This document shows positions 13,358 to 27,410 of a stretch of 64,000 nt of DNA, in pieces; position 1 is the stretch's first letter, and every line of letters begins with the position of its first letter. The translations under genes and the position numbers were made by a program. Location: positions 2,232,001 through 2,296,000 of the forward strand of contig MDHJ01000001.1 in the NCBI GenBank assembly GCA_002150995.1. The letters are read 5' to 3'. The stretch comes from Clavibacter michiganensis. GTDB taxonomy: Bacteria > Actinomycetota > Actinomycetes > Actinomycetales > Microbacteriaceae. Below the pieces are notes generated by a model. It did no database searches. It was not told the origin of the DNA and saw only the letters and a program-made list of their open reading frames with translations.

Positions 13358-14040
13358 ATGTTCGTCATCACCGCGGACCAGAAGGCGAGCCGTAACGACG
13401 TCGACCGCGCGGGGAGCACCCGCGACGACCTCGGGGAGCGGTACGCGGGGCGCCTCGTGCTCCCGGTCGACCGCACGTCCGGCGACGAGGTGCAGGCGCT
13501 CGTCGGCGATGCCGGCACCGCGCTCGACATGGTGCTCCTGCTCACCCGCGCCGGGCACTGGAGCGTCGGGCTCGGCATCGGCGACGTGCGGACGCCCCTC
13601 CCCCGGGCCACGCGGGAGGCGACGGGGCCGGCGTTCATCGCCGCCCGAGATGCCGTGACGGCAGCCAAGCGCAGCGCCACGCGGTTCGCCCTCGCGTCGG
13701 ATCCGCCCGCCGTGACGGACGCGTCAGACGCCGGGGCATCGGACGCGCCGCCCGGCGCCGACGCCGTCGAGGCGCTGATCGCCCTGCTGCTCGTCACCCG
13801 CGACCGTCGAACCCCCCAGGGCTGGGACGTCGTCGACCGCATGGCCGGCGGCGGGACGCAACGGGAGGTGGCGGCGGCGCTCGCATCACCCCGCAGGCGG
13901 TCAGCACCCGGCTCCGCACCAGCGGATGGCGCGCCGAGCGCGCCGCGCTCCCGGGACTCGTGGCGCTGCTGGCGCAACTGGACTCCCGCGCATCCGCGCA
14001 CGCCGCCTCCCCCCGGCCGACCGACGGGGCGGACGCGTGA
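13358..14040 (+). CDS. SatD family protein, with one apparent single-base frame loss
   Basis: About 227 aa after frame repair. The N-terminus (MFVITADQKASRNDVDRAG, then GDEVQALVGDAG and GHWSVGLGIGDVRTPLP) matches the SatD family, whose biochemical role is not established. The C-terminal part looks like a helix-turn-helix (GITPQAVSTRLRTSGWRAER), so it may bind DNA, perhaps the 28-bp repeats in front of it. A lost G at about 13882-13884 (CTCGGCATC read as CTCGCATC) breaks the frame. ATG 13358 follows GAGGGGGG. It overlaps the next gene by GTGA. It is one of the few plus-strand genes in the first half. Confidence 0.75.
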
Positions 14041-14634
14041 TCCCCGCCGGATCGGCCCTGGAGGTCGCCGCCTGGTCGATGCTCTGCGTGCTCGCGACCG
14101 CGGCGCTCGTCCTGGCGCTGCTCACCCTCCGCTCCCGCGCACCGGGCTGGTCGCCGCCGCGGCCGGGGCGCTCTCCGCCGCGCTCGTGCTGGGACTCGCG
14201 CTCGCCGGCCCGGCCTCCCCGCTGGTCGTCGGGTTCCTCGGGCTCGTCGCGGTGGTGCTGGCCGTGCTCGGGGAGGCTCGGCGTCCACGGTCGTGCTCGC
14301 GCTCGCCACCCGCGGCTCCGTGCCGCAGGGCGCGTTCGGCGGGATCCTCGTGGCGCCCCGGGGGCACGACGACGACCCCGCCGCGATCCGTCGGCCGAAG
14401 CACGAGGTGCTGCGCGGCGGCGCGACCATCGGCATGCTCGAACGGGTCGCCGTGGTGGCCGTGATCCTCGCCGGCTACCCGGAGGCGCTCGCGGTGGTGA
14501 TCGCCATCAAGGGCGTCGGCCGCTTCAGCGAGCTCGGCGAGGCGGCCGAGGCGCGCGAGCGGTTCATCATCGGCACGCTGGTCAGCTGGCTGTGGGCGGC
14601 GACCTGCGCGGCGGCCGTGCTCGTCGTCCGGTAG
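14037..14634 (+). CDS. Membrane protein next to SatD, with two apparent single-base frame losses
   Basis: About 199 aa after frame repair, with four or five hydrophobic segments (for example ALEVAAWSMLCVLATAALVL, LVAAAAGALSAALVLGLALA, PLVVGFLGLVAVVLAVLG and FIIGTLVSWLWAATCAAAVL). The middle cytoplasmic stretch HEVLRGGATIGMLERVAVV and PEALAVVIAIKGVGRFSEL is typical of membrane proteins encoded beside satD. Frame losses lie in the CCGGG at 14142-14146 and the G run at 14270-14273. Translation is coupled to SatD by the GTGA overlap. Function unknown; a small regulatory or stress membrane unit is a guess. Confidence 0.7.
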
Positions 14635-14644
14635 GACCCGCCGG

Positions 14645-15259
14645 TCAGCGGCGGACGCGGGGGACGTGCGCGCGGTACGGGGAGACCGTCGGATCCCCCG
14701 GCACCCAGAAGCGCCACGGGAACAGCTCGCCGGATCCGCCGGGGCCGGACACCCCGACGCGCGGGCCCGACGCCGGCAGCGCGAGCGGCGCGTCCGGGAG
14801 CGTCAGCCCGTAGGGCGCCGCGTCGAGCGCCGCGCCGTCGTCCGACAGCGGGATCCCGAGGGCGACGGCCAGGCGGGCCGGTCCCCGCGCGAGGTCGCGC
14901 TCCCGGACGGCGGCGCCCCGGCGCCTGCGCGCCAGGTCGACGCCCTCGACGATCTCGCCCGCCCGCAGGAGCACGCCCGCGCTCGTGCCCTCCGGGCCGC
15001 AGACGACGTTGGCGCAGGTGTGCATGCCGTACGTGAAGTACGCGTAGAGGTGGCCGGGCGGACCGAACATCGTCGCGTTGCGCGTCCGGCGCCCGCGGAA
15101 CGAGTGCGAGCCCGGGTCCTCGCCGACCCCGCGGTACGCCTCCACCTCGGTGAGGCGGACGGCGACCCGCCCCTCCTCGGACTCGCGCGACAGCACGGCC
15201 CCGAGGAGGGCGGGCGCGACCTCGACCGCGTCGCGCGCGAAGAACGCGGCCTCGATCAC
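14645..15259 (-). CDS. mpg: 3-methyladenine DNA glycosylase (AAG family)
   Basis: A 204-aa base-excision repair enzyme that removes alkylated purines. Family blocks seen: [27 protein letters not shown] (catalytic Glu in EVEAY), [18 protein letters not shown] and [14 protein letters not shown]. Length is normal. GTG start at 15259; the upstream small membrane gene ends 7 nt before it. The gene lies between argH and tyrS, as in mycobacteria (argH ... mpg-tyrS). The 3' end converges on the plus-strand membrane gene with a 10-nt gap. Confidence 0.93.
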   Translation of the reverse strand: MIEAAFFARDAVEVAPALLGAVLSRESEEGRVAVRLTEVEAYRGVGEDPGSHSFRGRRTRNATMFGPPGHLYAYFTYGMHTCANVVCGPEGTSAGVLLRAGEIVEGVDLARRRRGAAVRERDLARGPARLAVALGIPLSDDGAALDAAPYGLTLPDAPLALPASGPRVGVSGPGGSGELFPWRFWVPGDPTVSPYRAHVPRVRR

Positions 15260-15266
15260 GACGGGG

Positions 15267-16885
<1,619 letters not shown>

Positions 16886-18139
16886 CTACTCCGCGGCGGG
16901 CGCGGCGTCGGACGTCGCGGCGTCGGCGGCCAGCGCGGCCTGCTCGACCGCGAGGTCGCGACGGGCCGAGATCTTGCTCGGCAGCGACCACAGCTCGATG
17001 AAGCCCTTCGACAGCGACTGGTCGAACGTGTCGCCGGTGTCGTAGGTCGCGAGGTCGAAGTCGTACAGGCTGGTCTCGCTGCGACGGCCGGTGACGACCG
17101 CGCGACCGCCGCGAAGCGTCATGCGGATGTCGCCCGAGACGTAGCGCTGCGAGTCCTCGATGAACGCGTCGAGGGAGCGCTTGAGCCCCGAGAACCAGAG
17201 CCCGTCGTAGACGAGGTTCGCCCAGTCCTTCTCGACGCCGCGCTTGTAGCGGCCGAGGTCGCGCTCGATCGTGAGGCTCTCGAGCTCCTCGTGCGCCTCG
17301 ATGAGGGTCATCGCGGCCGGGGCCTCATAGACCTCGCGGCTCTTGATGCCGACGAGGCGGTCCTCCACGACGTCGATGCGGCCGATGCCGTGGGCACCCG
17401 CTGCCGCGTTCAGCTCCTGGACGATGCGCAGCGGCGAGTAGCGGACGCCGTCGATCGCGACGGGGACGCCCGCCTCGAAGGTGATGGTGACCTCGGTGGG
17501 GTCGCGGAGGACGTCCGGGTCCTGCGTGTACTCGTAGAGGTCCTCGATGGGGCCGTTCCACGGGTCCTCGAGGAAGCCGGTCTCGACCGCGCGGCCCCAG
17601 ACGTTCTTGTCGATGGAGTACGGGCTCTTCTTGCTCTGCTCGATGGGGAGGTCGTGCTCGTTCGCGTAGACGATGGCCTTGTCGCGCGTGAGCGCGAGGT
17701 CGCGGACGGGCGCGATCGAGGTCAGGTCGGGCGCGAGCGCGGCGACGGCGGCCTCGAAGCGGACCTGGTCGTTGCCCTTGCCGGTGCAGCCGTGCGCGAC
17801 GCTGTTCGCGCCGAGCTCGTGGGCGACCCGCGCCAGGTGCTTGGCGATCAGCGGGCGGCTGAGGCCCGAGACGAGCGGGTAGCGCTTCTGGTACAGGGCG
17901 TTGGCCTTGAGGGCCGGGACGATGTAGTCGTCCGCGAACTCGTCCTTCGCGTCCACGACCACGGCCTCGACGGCGCCGCAGTCGAGCGCGCGCTGCCGGA
18001 TGACCTCCATGTCCTCGCCGCCCTGGCCGACGTCGACGGCGAGCGCCACGACCTCCTTGCCGGTGGCGTCCTTGAGCCAGCCGATGCCGACTGAGGTGTC
18101 GAGTCCGCCTGAGTAGGCGAGGACCACGCGTTCGGCCAT
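16886..18139 (-). CDS. argG: Argininosuccinate synthase
   Basis: Joins citrulline and aspartate with ATP. The 417-aa protein starts [19 protein letters not shown]; the AYSGGLDTS loop is the N-type ATP pyrophosphatase motif. The conserved [13 protein letters not shown] and [13 protein letters not shown] follow. ATG 18139 has GGAGA 5-9 nt upstream. It lies only 47 nt after argF; in mycobacteria the regulator argR is between these two genes, and it is absent here. Confidence 0.97.
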   Translation of the reverse strand: MAERVVLAYSGGLDTSVGIGWLKDATGKEVVALAVDVGQGGEDMEVIRQRALDCGAVEAVVVDAKDEFADDYIVPALKANALYQKRYPLVSGLSRPLIAKHLARVAHELGANSVAHGCTGKGNDQVRFEAAVAALAPDLTSIAPVRDLALTRDKAIVYANEHDLPIEQSKKSPYSIDKNVWGRAVETGFLEDPWNGPIEDLYEYTQDPDVLRDPTEVTITFEAGVPVAIDGVRYSPLRIVQELNAAAGAHGIGRIDVVEDRLVGIKSREVYEAPAAMTLIEAHEELESLTIERDLGRYKRGVEKDWANLVYDGLWFSGLKRSLDAFIEDSQRYVSGDIRMTLRGGRAVVTGRRSETSLYDFDLATYDTGDTFDQSLSKGFIELWSLPSKISARRDLAVEQAALAADAATSDAAPAAE

Positions 18140-18186
18140 GTCGTTCTCCGTTTCCGTTGCTGGGTGTCTCGGGGGGTGCGTGCTGC

Positions 18187-19110
18187 CTACGCCTGGCGCA
18201 GGAGCCAGACGAGCAGCGCCTTCTGGGCGTGCAGGCGGTTCTCCGCCTCGTCCCAGACCACCGATCGCGGGCCGTCGATGACCTCGGCGGCCACCTCGTA
18301 CTCGCGGTCGGCGGGCAGGCAGTGCAGGAAGATCGCGTCGTCGACCGCGTGCTCCATGAGCGCGGTCGTGACCTGGTAGGCGCCGAGCTCGGCGAGGCGC
18401 GCGGCCTTCTCCTCCTCGCGGCCCATCGACACCCAGGTGTCGGTGACCACGACGTCGGCGCCGGTGACGGCCTCGACCGGATCCGTGAGGACCCGGACCG
18501 AGCCGCCCGTGGACGCGGCGATGCGCTCGGCGTCCGCGACGACGGCCTCCGCGGGCACGTAGCCCGCGGGCGCCGCGATGCGCACGTGCATGCCGGCGGT
18601 CGCGCCGGCGAGCAGGTAGGACTGCGCCATGTTGCAGGCGCCGTCGCCGAGGAAGGTCAGCGTCTGGCCGGCGGGGTCGCCGCGGTGCTCGCGGATGGTG
18701 AGCAGGTCGGCGAGGAGCTGGCAGGGGTGGAAGTCGTCGGAGAGCGCGTTGACGACCGGGACGGTGGTCCCCTCCGCCATCTCCTCGAGCCCGGCCTGCC
18801 CGTAGGTGCGCCAGACGATCGCGGCCACCTGGCGCTCGAGCACGCGCGCGGTGTCGCTCGCCGTCTCCTTGCCGCCCAGCTGGCTGTTCGCCGTGCTGAT
18901 GATGAGCGGGACGCCGCCCAGGTCCGCGATGCCGACGGCGAAGGAGACGCGCGTGCGGGTCGAGGACTTGTCGAAGATGACCGCGACGGTCTGCGGGCCC
19001 GCGAGGGGCCGCTCGGACCAGCGCTCGCGCTTCAGCCGCACCGCCAGGTCGAGCACCTCGGCCTGCTCGGCGGGGCTCAGGTCGTCGTCGCGCAGGAAGT
19101 GGCGGGTCAT
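18187..19110 (-). CDS. argF: Ornithine carbamoyltransferase
   Basis: Makes citrulline from ornithine and carbamoyl phosphate. The 307-aa sequence has the carbamoyl phosphate motif SSTRTR ([11 protein letters not shown]), the DDFHPCQ block and the HCLPA motif that binds ornithine. Length is normal. It is separated from argD by 147 nt that hold a perfect 28-nt palindrome, so argF may be partly uncoupled from argD. Confidence 0.97.
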   Translation of the reverse strand: MTRHFLRDDDLSPAEQAEVLDLAVRLKRERWSERPLAGPQTVAVIFDKSSTRTRVSFAVGIADLGGVPLIISTANSQLGGKETASDTARVLERQVAAIVWRTYGQAGLEEMAEGTTVPVVNALSDDFHPCQLLADLLTIREHRGDPAGQTLTFLGDGACNMAQSYLLAGATAGMHVRIAAPAGYVPAEAVVADAERIAASTGGSVRVLTDPVEAVTGADVVVTDTWVSMGREEEKAARLAELGAYQVTTALMEHAVDDAIFLHCLPADREYEVAAEVIDGPRSVVWDEAENRLHAQKALLVWLLRQA

Positions 19111-19179
19111 CGCATCGCTCGCTCTCGGGGGACTTGCGGATCTATGAAGCCTAGGGGACGTGCGGGGGCGGATCCGTCG

Positions 19180-19207
19180 GCGGGCACCCCCGCGCGGGGG
19201 TGCCCGC
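19180..19207. terminator. Perfect 28-nt palindrome between argD and argF
   Basis: The 14-nt arm GCGGGCACCCCCGC is followed directly by its exact complement, with no separate loop and no T run. It sits about 50 nt past the argD stop. It may stop or thin out transcription into argF, protect the mRNA 3' end, or bind a dimeric protein. Confidence 0.5.
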
Positions 19208-19257
19208 CATGCGGTCGACGGGAGCCGTCGCCCCGCGGCGAGGCGACTCCCGCGGGG

Positions 19258-20474
19258 TCAGCGCAGGTGGCCGAGGGCGCGTCCGAACCGCTCGCGGAAG
19301 TCGCGCACCTCGGCGTCGCCCACGATGAGCGGCGGCGCGATGCGGAGGCTCCGGGCGTTCGGGGCGTTGATGATGAGGCCCTCCCGAGCGCCGCGGCGGC
19401 GATGCGCCCGCCGTCCTCGTGGTGGAGGCCGACGCCGATGAGCAGGCCCCGTCCTCGGACCTCGGCGATCAGCGGCGACTGGAGGCCCGAGATGGCCGCG
19501 CGGATCTCCTCGCCGCGGCGCGCGGCGTTCTCGACGAGCCCCGCCTCCTCGATCTCGGCGAGCACCGCGTCGCCGGCGGCCGTGGCCAGCGGGTTGCCGC
19601 CGAAGGTGGAGCCGTGCTGTCCCTTGGTGAGGAGGTCGGCGGCCGCGTCGAAGGCGACGAGCGCCCCGATCGGAACCCCGCCCGCGATGCCCTTCGCGAT
19701 GGTGACCGCGTCCGGGCGGACGCCCTCGTGCTCGTAGGCGAACCAGCGGCCCGTGCGGCCGACGCCCGTCTGGATCTCGTCGAGGATGAGCAGCGCGCCG
19801 TGCTCCCGCGTGAGCTCGCGGGCCCGGCGGAGGAACCCCGGCGGCAGGTCGACCACGCCGGCCTCGCCCTGGATCGGCTCGAGGACGAGGGCCTGCACGC
19901 GGTCGTCGATGGCCGCCTCGAGCGCCTCGAGCGTGGGCGCGATGTGCTCCACCCCGCCGGGGAGCGGCAGGAACGGCGCCTGCAGCGCGGGCTGCCCGGT
20001 GAGCGCCAGCGCGCCCATGGTGCGGCCGTGGAACGAGCCCTGCAGGGTGATGACGCGCGTGCGCCGGTCGCTCCCGTTGCGGCGGGCGAGCTTGAACGCG
20101 GCCTCGTTGGCCTCGGCCCCCGAGTTGCCGAAGTAGACGCGGCCGGTGTCGCCGGCGCCCGTGATCCGGCGCAGGCGCTCGGCGAGCGCGATCTGCGGCG
20201 GCGTCGCGAAGTAGTTGGAGACGTGCGCGAGCGTGGACACCTGGGCCGTGACGGCGCGGATGAGCGCCGGGTGCGCGTGCCCGAGCGAGTTGACGGCGAT
20301 GCCCGCGAGGAAGTCGAGGTACTCGCGTCCCGTGGAGTCCCAGACGCGGCAGCCCTCGCCGCGCACGAGCATGGCGAGCGGCGGCGGCGAGGAGCGCATC
20401 ATCGCCGTCTGGAAGCGGTCGGACCACTCGCTCTCCGTCTGCGTGGTGCGGCGCTCTGGCTGCGTCGTGGTCAT
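19258..20474 (-). CDS. argD: Acetylornithine aminotransferase, with one apparent single-base frame loss
   Basis: PLP enzyme of class III, about 405 aa after repair. The PLP-lysine region reads [16 protein letters not shown], preceded by [14 protein letters not shown]. Other blocks: [17 protein letters not shown] and [10 protein letters not shown]. The last 45 residues ([19 protein letters not shown]) are in another frame because a C is missing near 19387-19389 (CTCCGGGAG read as CTCGGGAG). ATG 20474 forms an ATGA overlap with argB. Arginine synthesis is otherwise complete, so the break is probably not real. Confidence 0.92.
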
Positions 20475-21405
20475 GCGGGCACGACCTCCGTTCCGATTCC
20501 GTTCGTGGTGAAGATCTCGAGGAGCATCGAGTGCGGGATGCGGCCGTCGATGATGGCGGCCTTGGGCACTCCCCCGTCGACGGCCTCGAGGCACGCCGCC
20601 ATCTTGGGGATCATCCCCGACTCGAGCGTCGGGAGGAGCGCGCGGAGCTCGTCGGCGCGGATGTCGGAGACGAGCGAGCCGCGGTCGGGCCAGTCCCGGT
20701 AGAGGCCGGCGACGTCGGTGAGGATCACGAGCTTCTCGGCGCCGAGCGCGACGGCGAGGGCGGCGGCCGCGGCGTCGGCGTTCACGTTGAGCGACACCCC
20801 CGGGTCGGACTCGTCGGGCGCGATGGAGGAGACGACGGGGATGCGCCCCGCGTCGAGCTGCGCGAGGACGGCCGTGGGATCCACCGCCACGACGTCGCCC
20901 ACGAGGCCGAGGTCCACCTCGATGCCGTCGACGACCGCGCCGCGACGGCGTCCCGTGAACAGGCCCGCGTCCTCGCCGGAGACGGCCGCCGCCAGCGGGC
21001 CGTGCGCGTTGATGCCGCGCACGACGTCGCGGCTGACCTGGCCGGTGAGCACCATGCGGACGACCTCGAGCACCTCGGGCGTGGTGACGCGGTATCCCCC
21101 GCGGAACTCGCTCTCGATGCCGAGGCGCGTGAGCATCGCGCTGATCTGCGGCCCGCCGCCGTGCACGACGACCGGGCGGAGCCCCGCGTAGCGGAGGTAC
21201 ACGACGTCCTCGGCGAACGTGCGGGTGAGGTCCTCGTCGACCATGGCGTTGCCGCCGAACTTCACGACCACGATGCGGTCGTGGAAGCGCTGCAGCCACG
21301 ACAGCGACTCGATGAGCGTCGCCGCCTTCGACTCGGCCTGCGCCTGGTCGAGGTCGGCGTCCTCCTGGGTGATGCCGGTCACGGGCGTCCCGTCTGCGTC
21401 CGCCA

Positions 21406-21406
<1 letters not shown>
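20471..21406 (-). CDS. argB: Acetylglutamate kinase
   Basis: Second step of arginine synthesis, usually feedback-inhibited by arginine. The 311-aa sequence has [10 protein letters not shown] (phosphate binding), [10 protein letters not shown] and the C-terminal [23 protein letters not shown] block. The N-terminal extension of about 25 residues before [13 protein letters not shown] fits the arginine-sensitive hexameric type, which has an extra N-terminal helix. ATG 21406 sits in a TGATG junction with argJ. Confidence 0.96.
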
Positions 21407-23744
<2,338 letters not shown>

Positions 23745-26288
23745 CTACTCGCGGAGCGTCGCGCCGAAGCGCTCGGCGGCGAGCCGCACGGACCCGTCGC
23801 GGGCCGCGCTGGCCTCGGCGGCGGTGAGCGTGCGGTCCGGAGCGCGGAACCGGAGCGCGTACGTGAGCGAGCGCGCGCCCTCCGCCACCCCCGAGCCGCG
23901 GTAGTCGTCCACCAGGCGGGCGGACTCCAGCAGCTCGCCGGCGCCCTCGATGACCGTGCGGAGGACCTCCCCCGCCGGCACCTCGAGCCCGACCACGAGG
24001 CTGAGGTCCTGCGTCGCGACGGGCATGGACGTGAGCGGGCGCACGTCTACCGTGCCGCCCGCCAGCGCGACGAGCCGGTCGAGGTCGACCTCGGCGAGCG
24101 CGACGCGGTCGGGGAGGTCGAGCTCCGCGGCCAGCGCGGGCAGGAGCTCGCCCGCGAAGCCGACGATGACCGGGCCGTCCGCGGTCACGGCCTCGACCGC
24201 GGCCGTGCGGCCCGGGTGCATGGCCAGGTGCGCGCCCTGCTCGAACCGGATCTCCACGCCGACCGCGTGGGCGAGCTGCCGCACGGCGTCGAGCGCGTCG
24301 ATCAGCCCGGACCGCTGGGCCGGGGTGCCCGGCTGCTTCGGCACGGCGTCCCCGAGGATCAGGACGCCGACGTGGCGCGGCTGCGGCGGGATGCCCGCGT
24401 CGAGACCCCGCAGGGCGTCCGCGTCGGGACGTGCGGCCCCGGGCGGCATCTGCGGCGAGCCGTACGCCACCCCCGCGGAGGGGAGGAACACGGTGCCGGC
24501 CTCGAAGAGCGCGAGGTCGGTGGATCCGCGCGACAGGTTCCGCCGTGCGATGTCGATGAGGCCGGGCAGCAGCGAGCGACGCAGGTACGGGAACGCCACG
24601 TCGAGCGGGTTGGCGAGGCGGACGGCGGGGGCGTCCTCGCGGTCGGCGGCGCCGAAGCGCGCGTTCTGCGCCTCGGAGGCGAACGGGGAGCCCATGACCT
24701 CGGCGAGCCCGCCCGCGGCGAGTGCGAGCGAGGCCTGGCGGCGGAGGCGCTGCGCCGTGGTGAGACCGCGGCCGGGGGGCGCGACGGGCAGCACGGCGGG
24801 GATCCGGTCGTAGCCGACGATGCGCGCGACCTCCTCCACGAGGTCGGCGCGGTGCCGGAGGTCCGGACGCCACGTGGGCGGCGTGACGGCGAGCACGCCG
24901 TCGCGCTCCTCCAGGGCGCAGCCCACGTCGACGAGCGCACGGCGCACCTCGTCGGCCGTGTAGTCGACGCCGACGAGCGACGCCGGGTAGCCGAGCGGCA
25001 GCGCGATCGCCGCGGGCGCGGTGGTGGTGTCGAGGATCGAGCCGAGGCCCTCCGCGTGGGCGCCGGCCAGCTCCTCCAGGAGCTGCACGGCACGGGCCGC
25101 CGCGGCGGGCGCGATGCGCGGGTCGACGCCGCGCTCGAAGCGCTTGGACGCCTCGCTCGGCAGCTTGTGGCGGCGGGCGGTGCGGGCGATCGACACGGGG
25201 TCGAACCCGGCCGCCTCGATCAGCACGCGGGTCGTGCCCGCGCCGATCTCCGTGGCCGCGCCGCCCATGACGCCCGCGAGGCCGACGGGCCCCGAGTCGT
25301 CGGCGATGACGAGGTCCTCCGCATGCAGCGCGCGCTCCCGCCCGTCGAGGGTGACGAGCGTCTCCCCCTCGGCGGCGCGTCGGACGACGATGCCGCCCCG
25401 GAGCCGGTCGAGGTCGTAGCCGTGCAGCGGCTGGCCGAGCTCGAGCATGACGTAGTTGGTGACGTCGACGACGAGCGAGATGGACCGGACGCCGGCGAGG
25501 GTCAGCCGTGACACCATCCACGGCGGGGTGGGCCGGGACACGTCGACGCCGGAGACGACGCGCGTGACGAAGACGTCGGATCCGACGCGGCCGCGGAGGG
25601 GCGCCTTGTCGTCCACGCGCACGTCGACGCCGGTCGCGGGCGCGTCGGCGGTGAGGAGCGCCAGCGCGTCGGCCGGGTCCGTGAACGCGGCACCCGTGGC
25701 GTGGGCGTACTCGCGGGCGATTCCGCGGATGGAGAACGCGTACCCGCGGTCGGGCGTGACGTTGACCTCGACGGCCCGGTCGTCGAGGTGCAGGAGCGCG
25801 AGCGCGTCCGTGCCGACCTCGGGGTCGAGGCCCAGGGAGGACAGGACGAGGATCCCGTCGTGCTCCTCGCCGAGGCCGAGCTCCCGGGCCGACGCGATCA
25901 TCCCGTCGGAGACGTGCCCGTAGGTCTTCCGCGCGGAGATGGGGAACGGGCCGGGCAGCACGGCGCCCGGCAGGCTCACCACCACCTTGTCGCCGACGAC
26001 GAAGTTGTGCGCACCGCAGACGATGCCGCGCACGTCGCCGCCGCCGTCGGCCGCCGCGGCGCCCTCGGGGGCGACGCGGACGCTGCACCAGTTGATGGTC
26101 TTGCCGTTGGTCTGCGGCTCGGGGGTCGCCTCGAGCACCTGCCCGACGACGACGGGGCCGGAGATCGAGAACGCGTGCACGTCCTCCTCCTCGAGGCCCA
26201 CCCTCACGAGGGAAGCGTGGACGTCCTCGGGGCTGACACCCGCGGGGAGCTCGACGTGCTCGCCGAGCCAGCTGATCGGGATCCTCAC
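23745..26288 (-). CDS. pheT: Phenylalanyl-tRNA synthetase beta subunit
   Basis: An 847-aa subunit of the alpha2-beta2 enzyme. In order: an N-terminal EMAP-II-like tRNA-binding domain (about 40-150, with ICGAHNFVVGDKVVV), B3/B4 editing domain (VVDVTNYVMLELGQPLHGYD), B5 domain, a catalytic-like core and a C-terminal ferredoxin-fold anticodon-binding domain (PVATQDLSLVVGLEVPAGEV). GTG 26288 lies 2 nt after the pheS stop, so subunits are made together. Full length, no frame damage. Confidence 0.96.
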   Translation of the reverse strand: MRIPISWLGEHVELPAGVSPEDVHASLVRVGLEEEDVHAFSISGPVVVGQVLEATPEPQTNGKTINWCSVRVAPEGAAAADGGGDVRGIVCGAHNFVVGDKVVVSLPGAVLPGPFPISARKTYGHVSDGMIASARELGLGEEHDGILVLSSLGLDPEVGTDALALLHLDDRAVEVNVTPDRGYAFSIRGIAREYAHATGAAFTDPADALALLTADAPATGVDVRVDDKAPLRGRVGSDVFVTRVVSGVDVSRPTPPWMVSRLTLAGVRSISLVVDVTNYVMLELGQPLHGYDLDRLRGGIVVRRAAEGETLVTLDGRERALHAEDLVIADDSGPVGLAGVMGGAATEIGAGTTRVLIEAAGFDPVSIARTARRHKLPSEASKRFERGVDPRIAPAAAARAVQLLEELAGAHAEGLGSILDTTTAPAAIALPLGYPASLVGVDYTADEVRRALVDVGCALEERDGVLAVTPPTWRPDLRHRADLVEEVARIVGYDRIPAVLPVAPPGRGLTTAQRLRRQASLALAAGGLAEVMGSPFASEAQNARFGAADREDAPAVRLANPLDVAFPYLRRSLLPGLIDIARRNLSRGSTDLALFEAGTVFLPSAGVAYGSPQMPPGAARPDADALRGLDAGIPPQPRHVGVLILGDAVPKQPGTPAQRSGLIDALDAVRQLAHAVGVEIRFEQGAHLAMHPGRTAAVEAVTADGPVIVGFAGELLPALAAELDLPDRVALAEVDLDRLVALAGGTVDVRPLTSMPVATQDLSLVVGLEVPAGEVLRTVIEGAGELLESARLVDDYRGSGVAEGARSLTYALRFRAPDRTLTAAEASAARDGSVRLAAERFGATLRE

Positions 26289-26290
26289 GA

Positions 26291-27328
26291 CTACACCACC
26301 ATCCCGAACTGCGCGCCGAATCGGATGTCGCCCTCGACGATGTCGCGCATGTCGGAGAGGTCGTTGCGGAACATGAGGGTGCGCTCGGTGCCCATGCCGA
26401 ACGCGAAGCCCTGGTACTCGTCCGGGTCGATCCCCGCGGAGCGGAGCACGTTCGGGTTCACCATGCCGCAGCCGCCCCACTCGATCCAGCGCGGTCCGCC
26501 GGCGGCGGCCGGGTGCCAGACGTCCATCTCGGCGCTCGGCTCGGTGAAGGGGAAGTAGTTCGGGCGCAGCCGGATGCGGGCCTCGTCGCCGAACATCGAG
26601 CGCGCGAAGTGCTCGAGCGTGCCGCGGAGGTGCGCCATGGTGAGGCCGCGGTCGATCGCGATGCCCTCCACCTGGCGGAACGCGGGCGTGTGGGTCGCGT
26701 CCAGCTCGTCGCTCCGGAAGGTGCGGCCCTGCGCGATCGTGTACACGGGCAGCCGGTCCTGCAGGAGCGTGCGGATCTGCACGGGCGACGTGTGCGTGCG
26801 CAGCACGAGGTGCGCGTCGGTGGGATCCACGTAGAAGGAGTCCTGCATGGCGCGCGCCGGGTGGTCGGGCGCGAAGTTCAGGGCGTCGAAGTTGAACCAC
26901 TCGCTCTCCAGCTCCGGGCCCTCGTTCACCTCCCAGCCCATGCCGATGAAGATGTCGGCGATGCGCTCCTCGAGCATGGTGAGGGGGTGCCGCGATCCCG
27001 CGCGCCAGCGGCTCGGGAGCGCGGTGACGTCCACGGCCTCGGCGACGAGGCGCGCGGCGGCCTCCTGCTCCTGGATCTCCGCCTCCCGCGCCTGGAACGC
27101 CTGCGTGACGTGGGCGCGCGACTGGCCGACGAGCCGGCCGGCGTCCTTGCGCTGTTCGGGCGGCAGCGAGCGGAGCGATCCGTTCAGCCGGGCGAGCGGG
27201 GAGGCCTCGCCGATGTGGGCGGAGCGCGCCTGCGCGAGGGACGCGGAGTCGGTGGTCGCGGCGAGCGCGGCCATCGCCTGCTCGACGGCGGCGCCGACGC
27301 TCTCCTCGGAGATCTGGGGTTCGGACAT
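26291..27328 (-). CDS. pheS: Phenylalanyl-tRNA synthetase alpha subunit
   Basis: The 345-aa catalytic subunit. An N-terminal coiled coil (residues 1-95, rich in Ala/Glu/Arg) is followed by the class II core: GMGWEVNEGPELE, RTHTSPVQIRTL (motif 2), RPNYFPFTEPSAE and GFAFGMGTERTLM (motif 3). ATG 27328 has a TAGACT box at 27337-27342, 8 nt upstream, and no clear ribosome site, so the transcript leader is at most a base or two. Confidence 0.96.
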   Translation of the reverse strand: MSEPQISEESVGAAVEQAMAALAATTDSASLAQARSAHIGEASPLARLNGSLRSLPPEQRKDAGRLVGQSRAHVTQAFQAREAEIQEQEAAARLVAEAVDVTALPSRWRAGSRHPLTMLEERIADIFIGMGWEVNEGPELESEWFNFDALNFAPDHPARAMQDSFYVDPTDAHLVLRTHTSPVQIRTLLQDRLPVYTIAQGRTFRSDELDATHTPAFRQVEGIAIDRGLTMAHLRGTLEHFARSMFGDEARIRLRPNYFPFTEPSAEMDVWHPAAAGGPRWIEWGGCGMVNPNVLRSAGIDPDEYQGFAFGMGTERTLMFRNDLSDMRDIVEGDIRFGAQFGMVV

Positions 27329-27410
27329 GAGGCCCGAGTCTACCGATCGGGCGCCCCGCTCCCGCCCGCGCCGGGCCCGGAGGGGCGCGGCGACGGCGGC
27401 TTCCGGGCGG

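Noticed and set aside
13093..14634. SatD cassette as an integrated mobile element
   Set aside because: No integrase, transposase, target duplication or tRNA attachment site seen at its borders.
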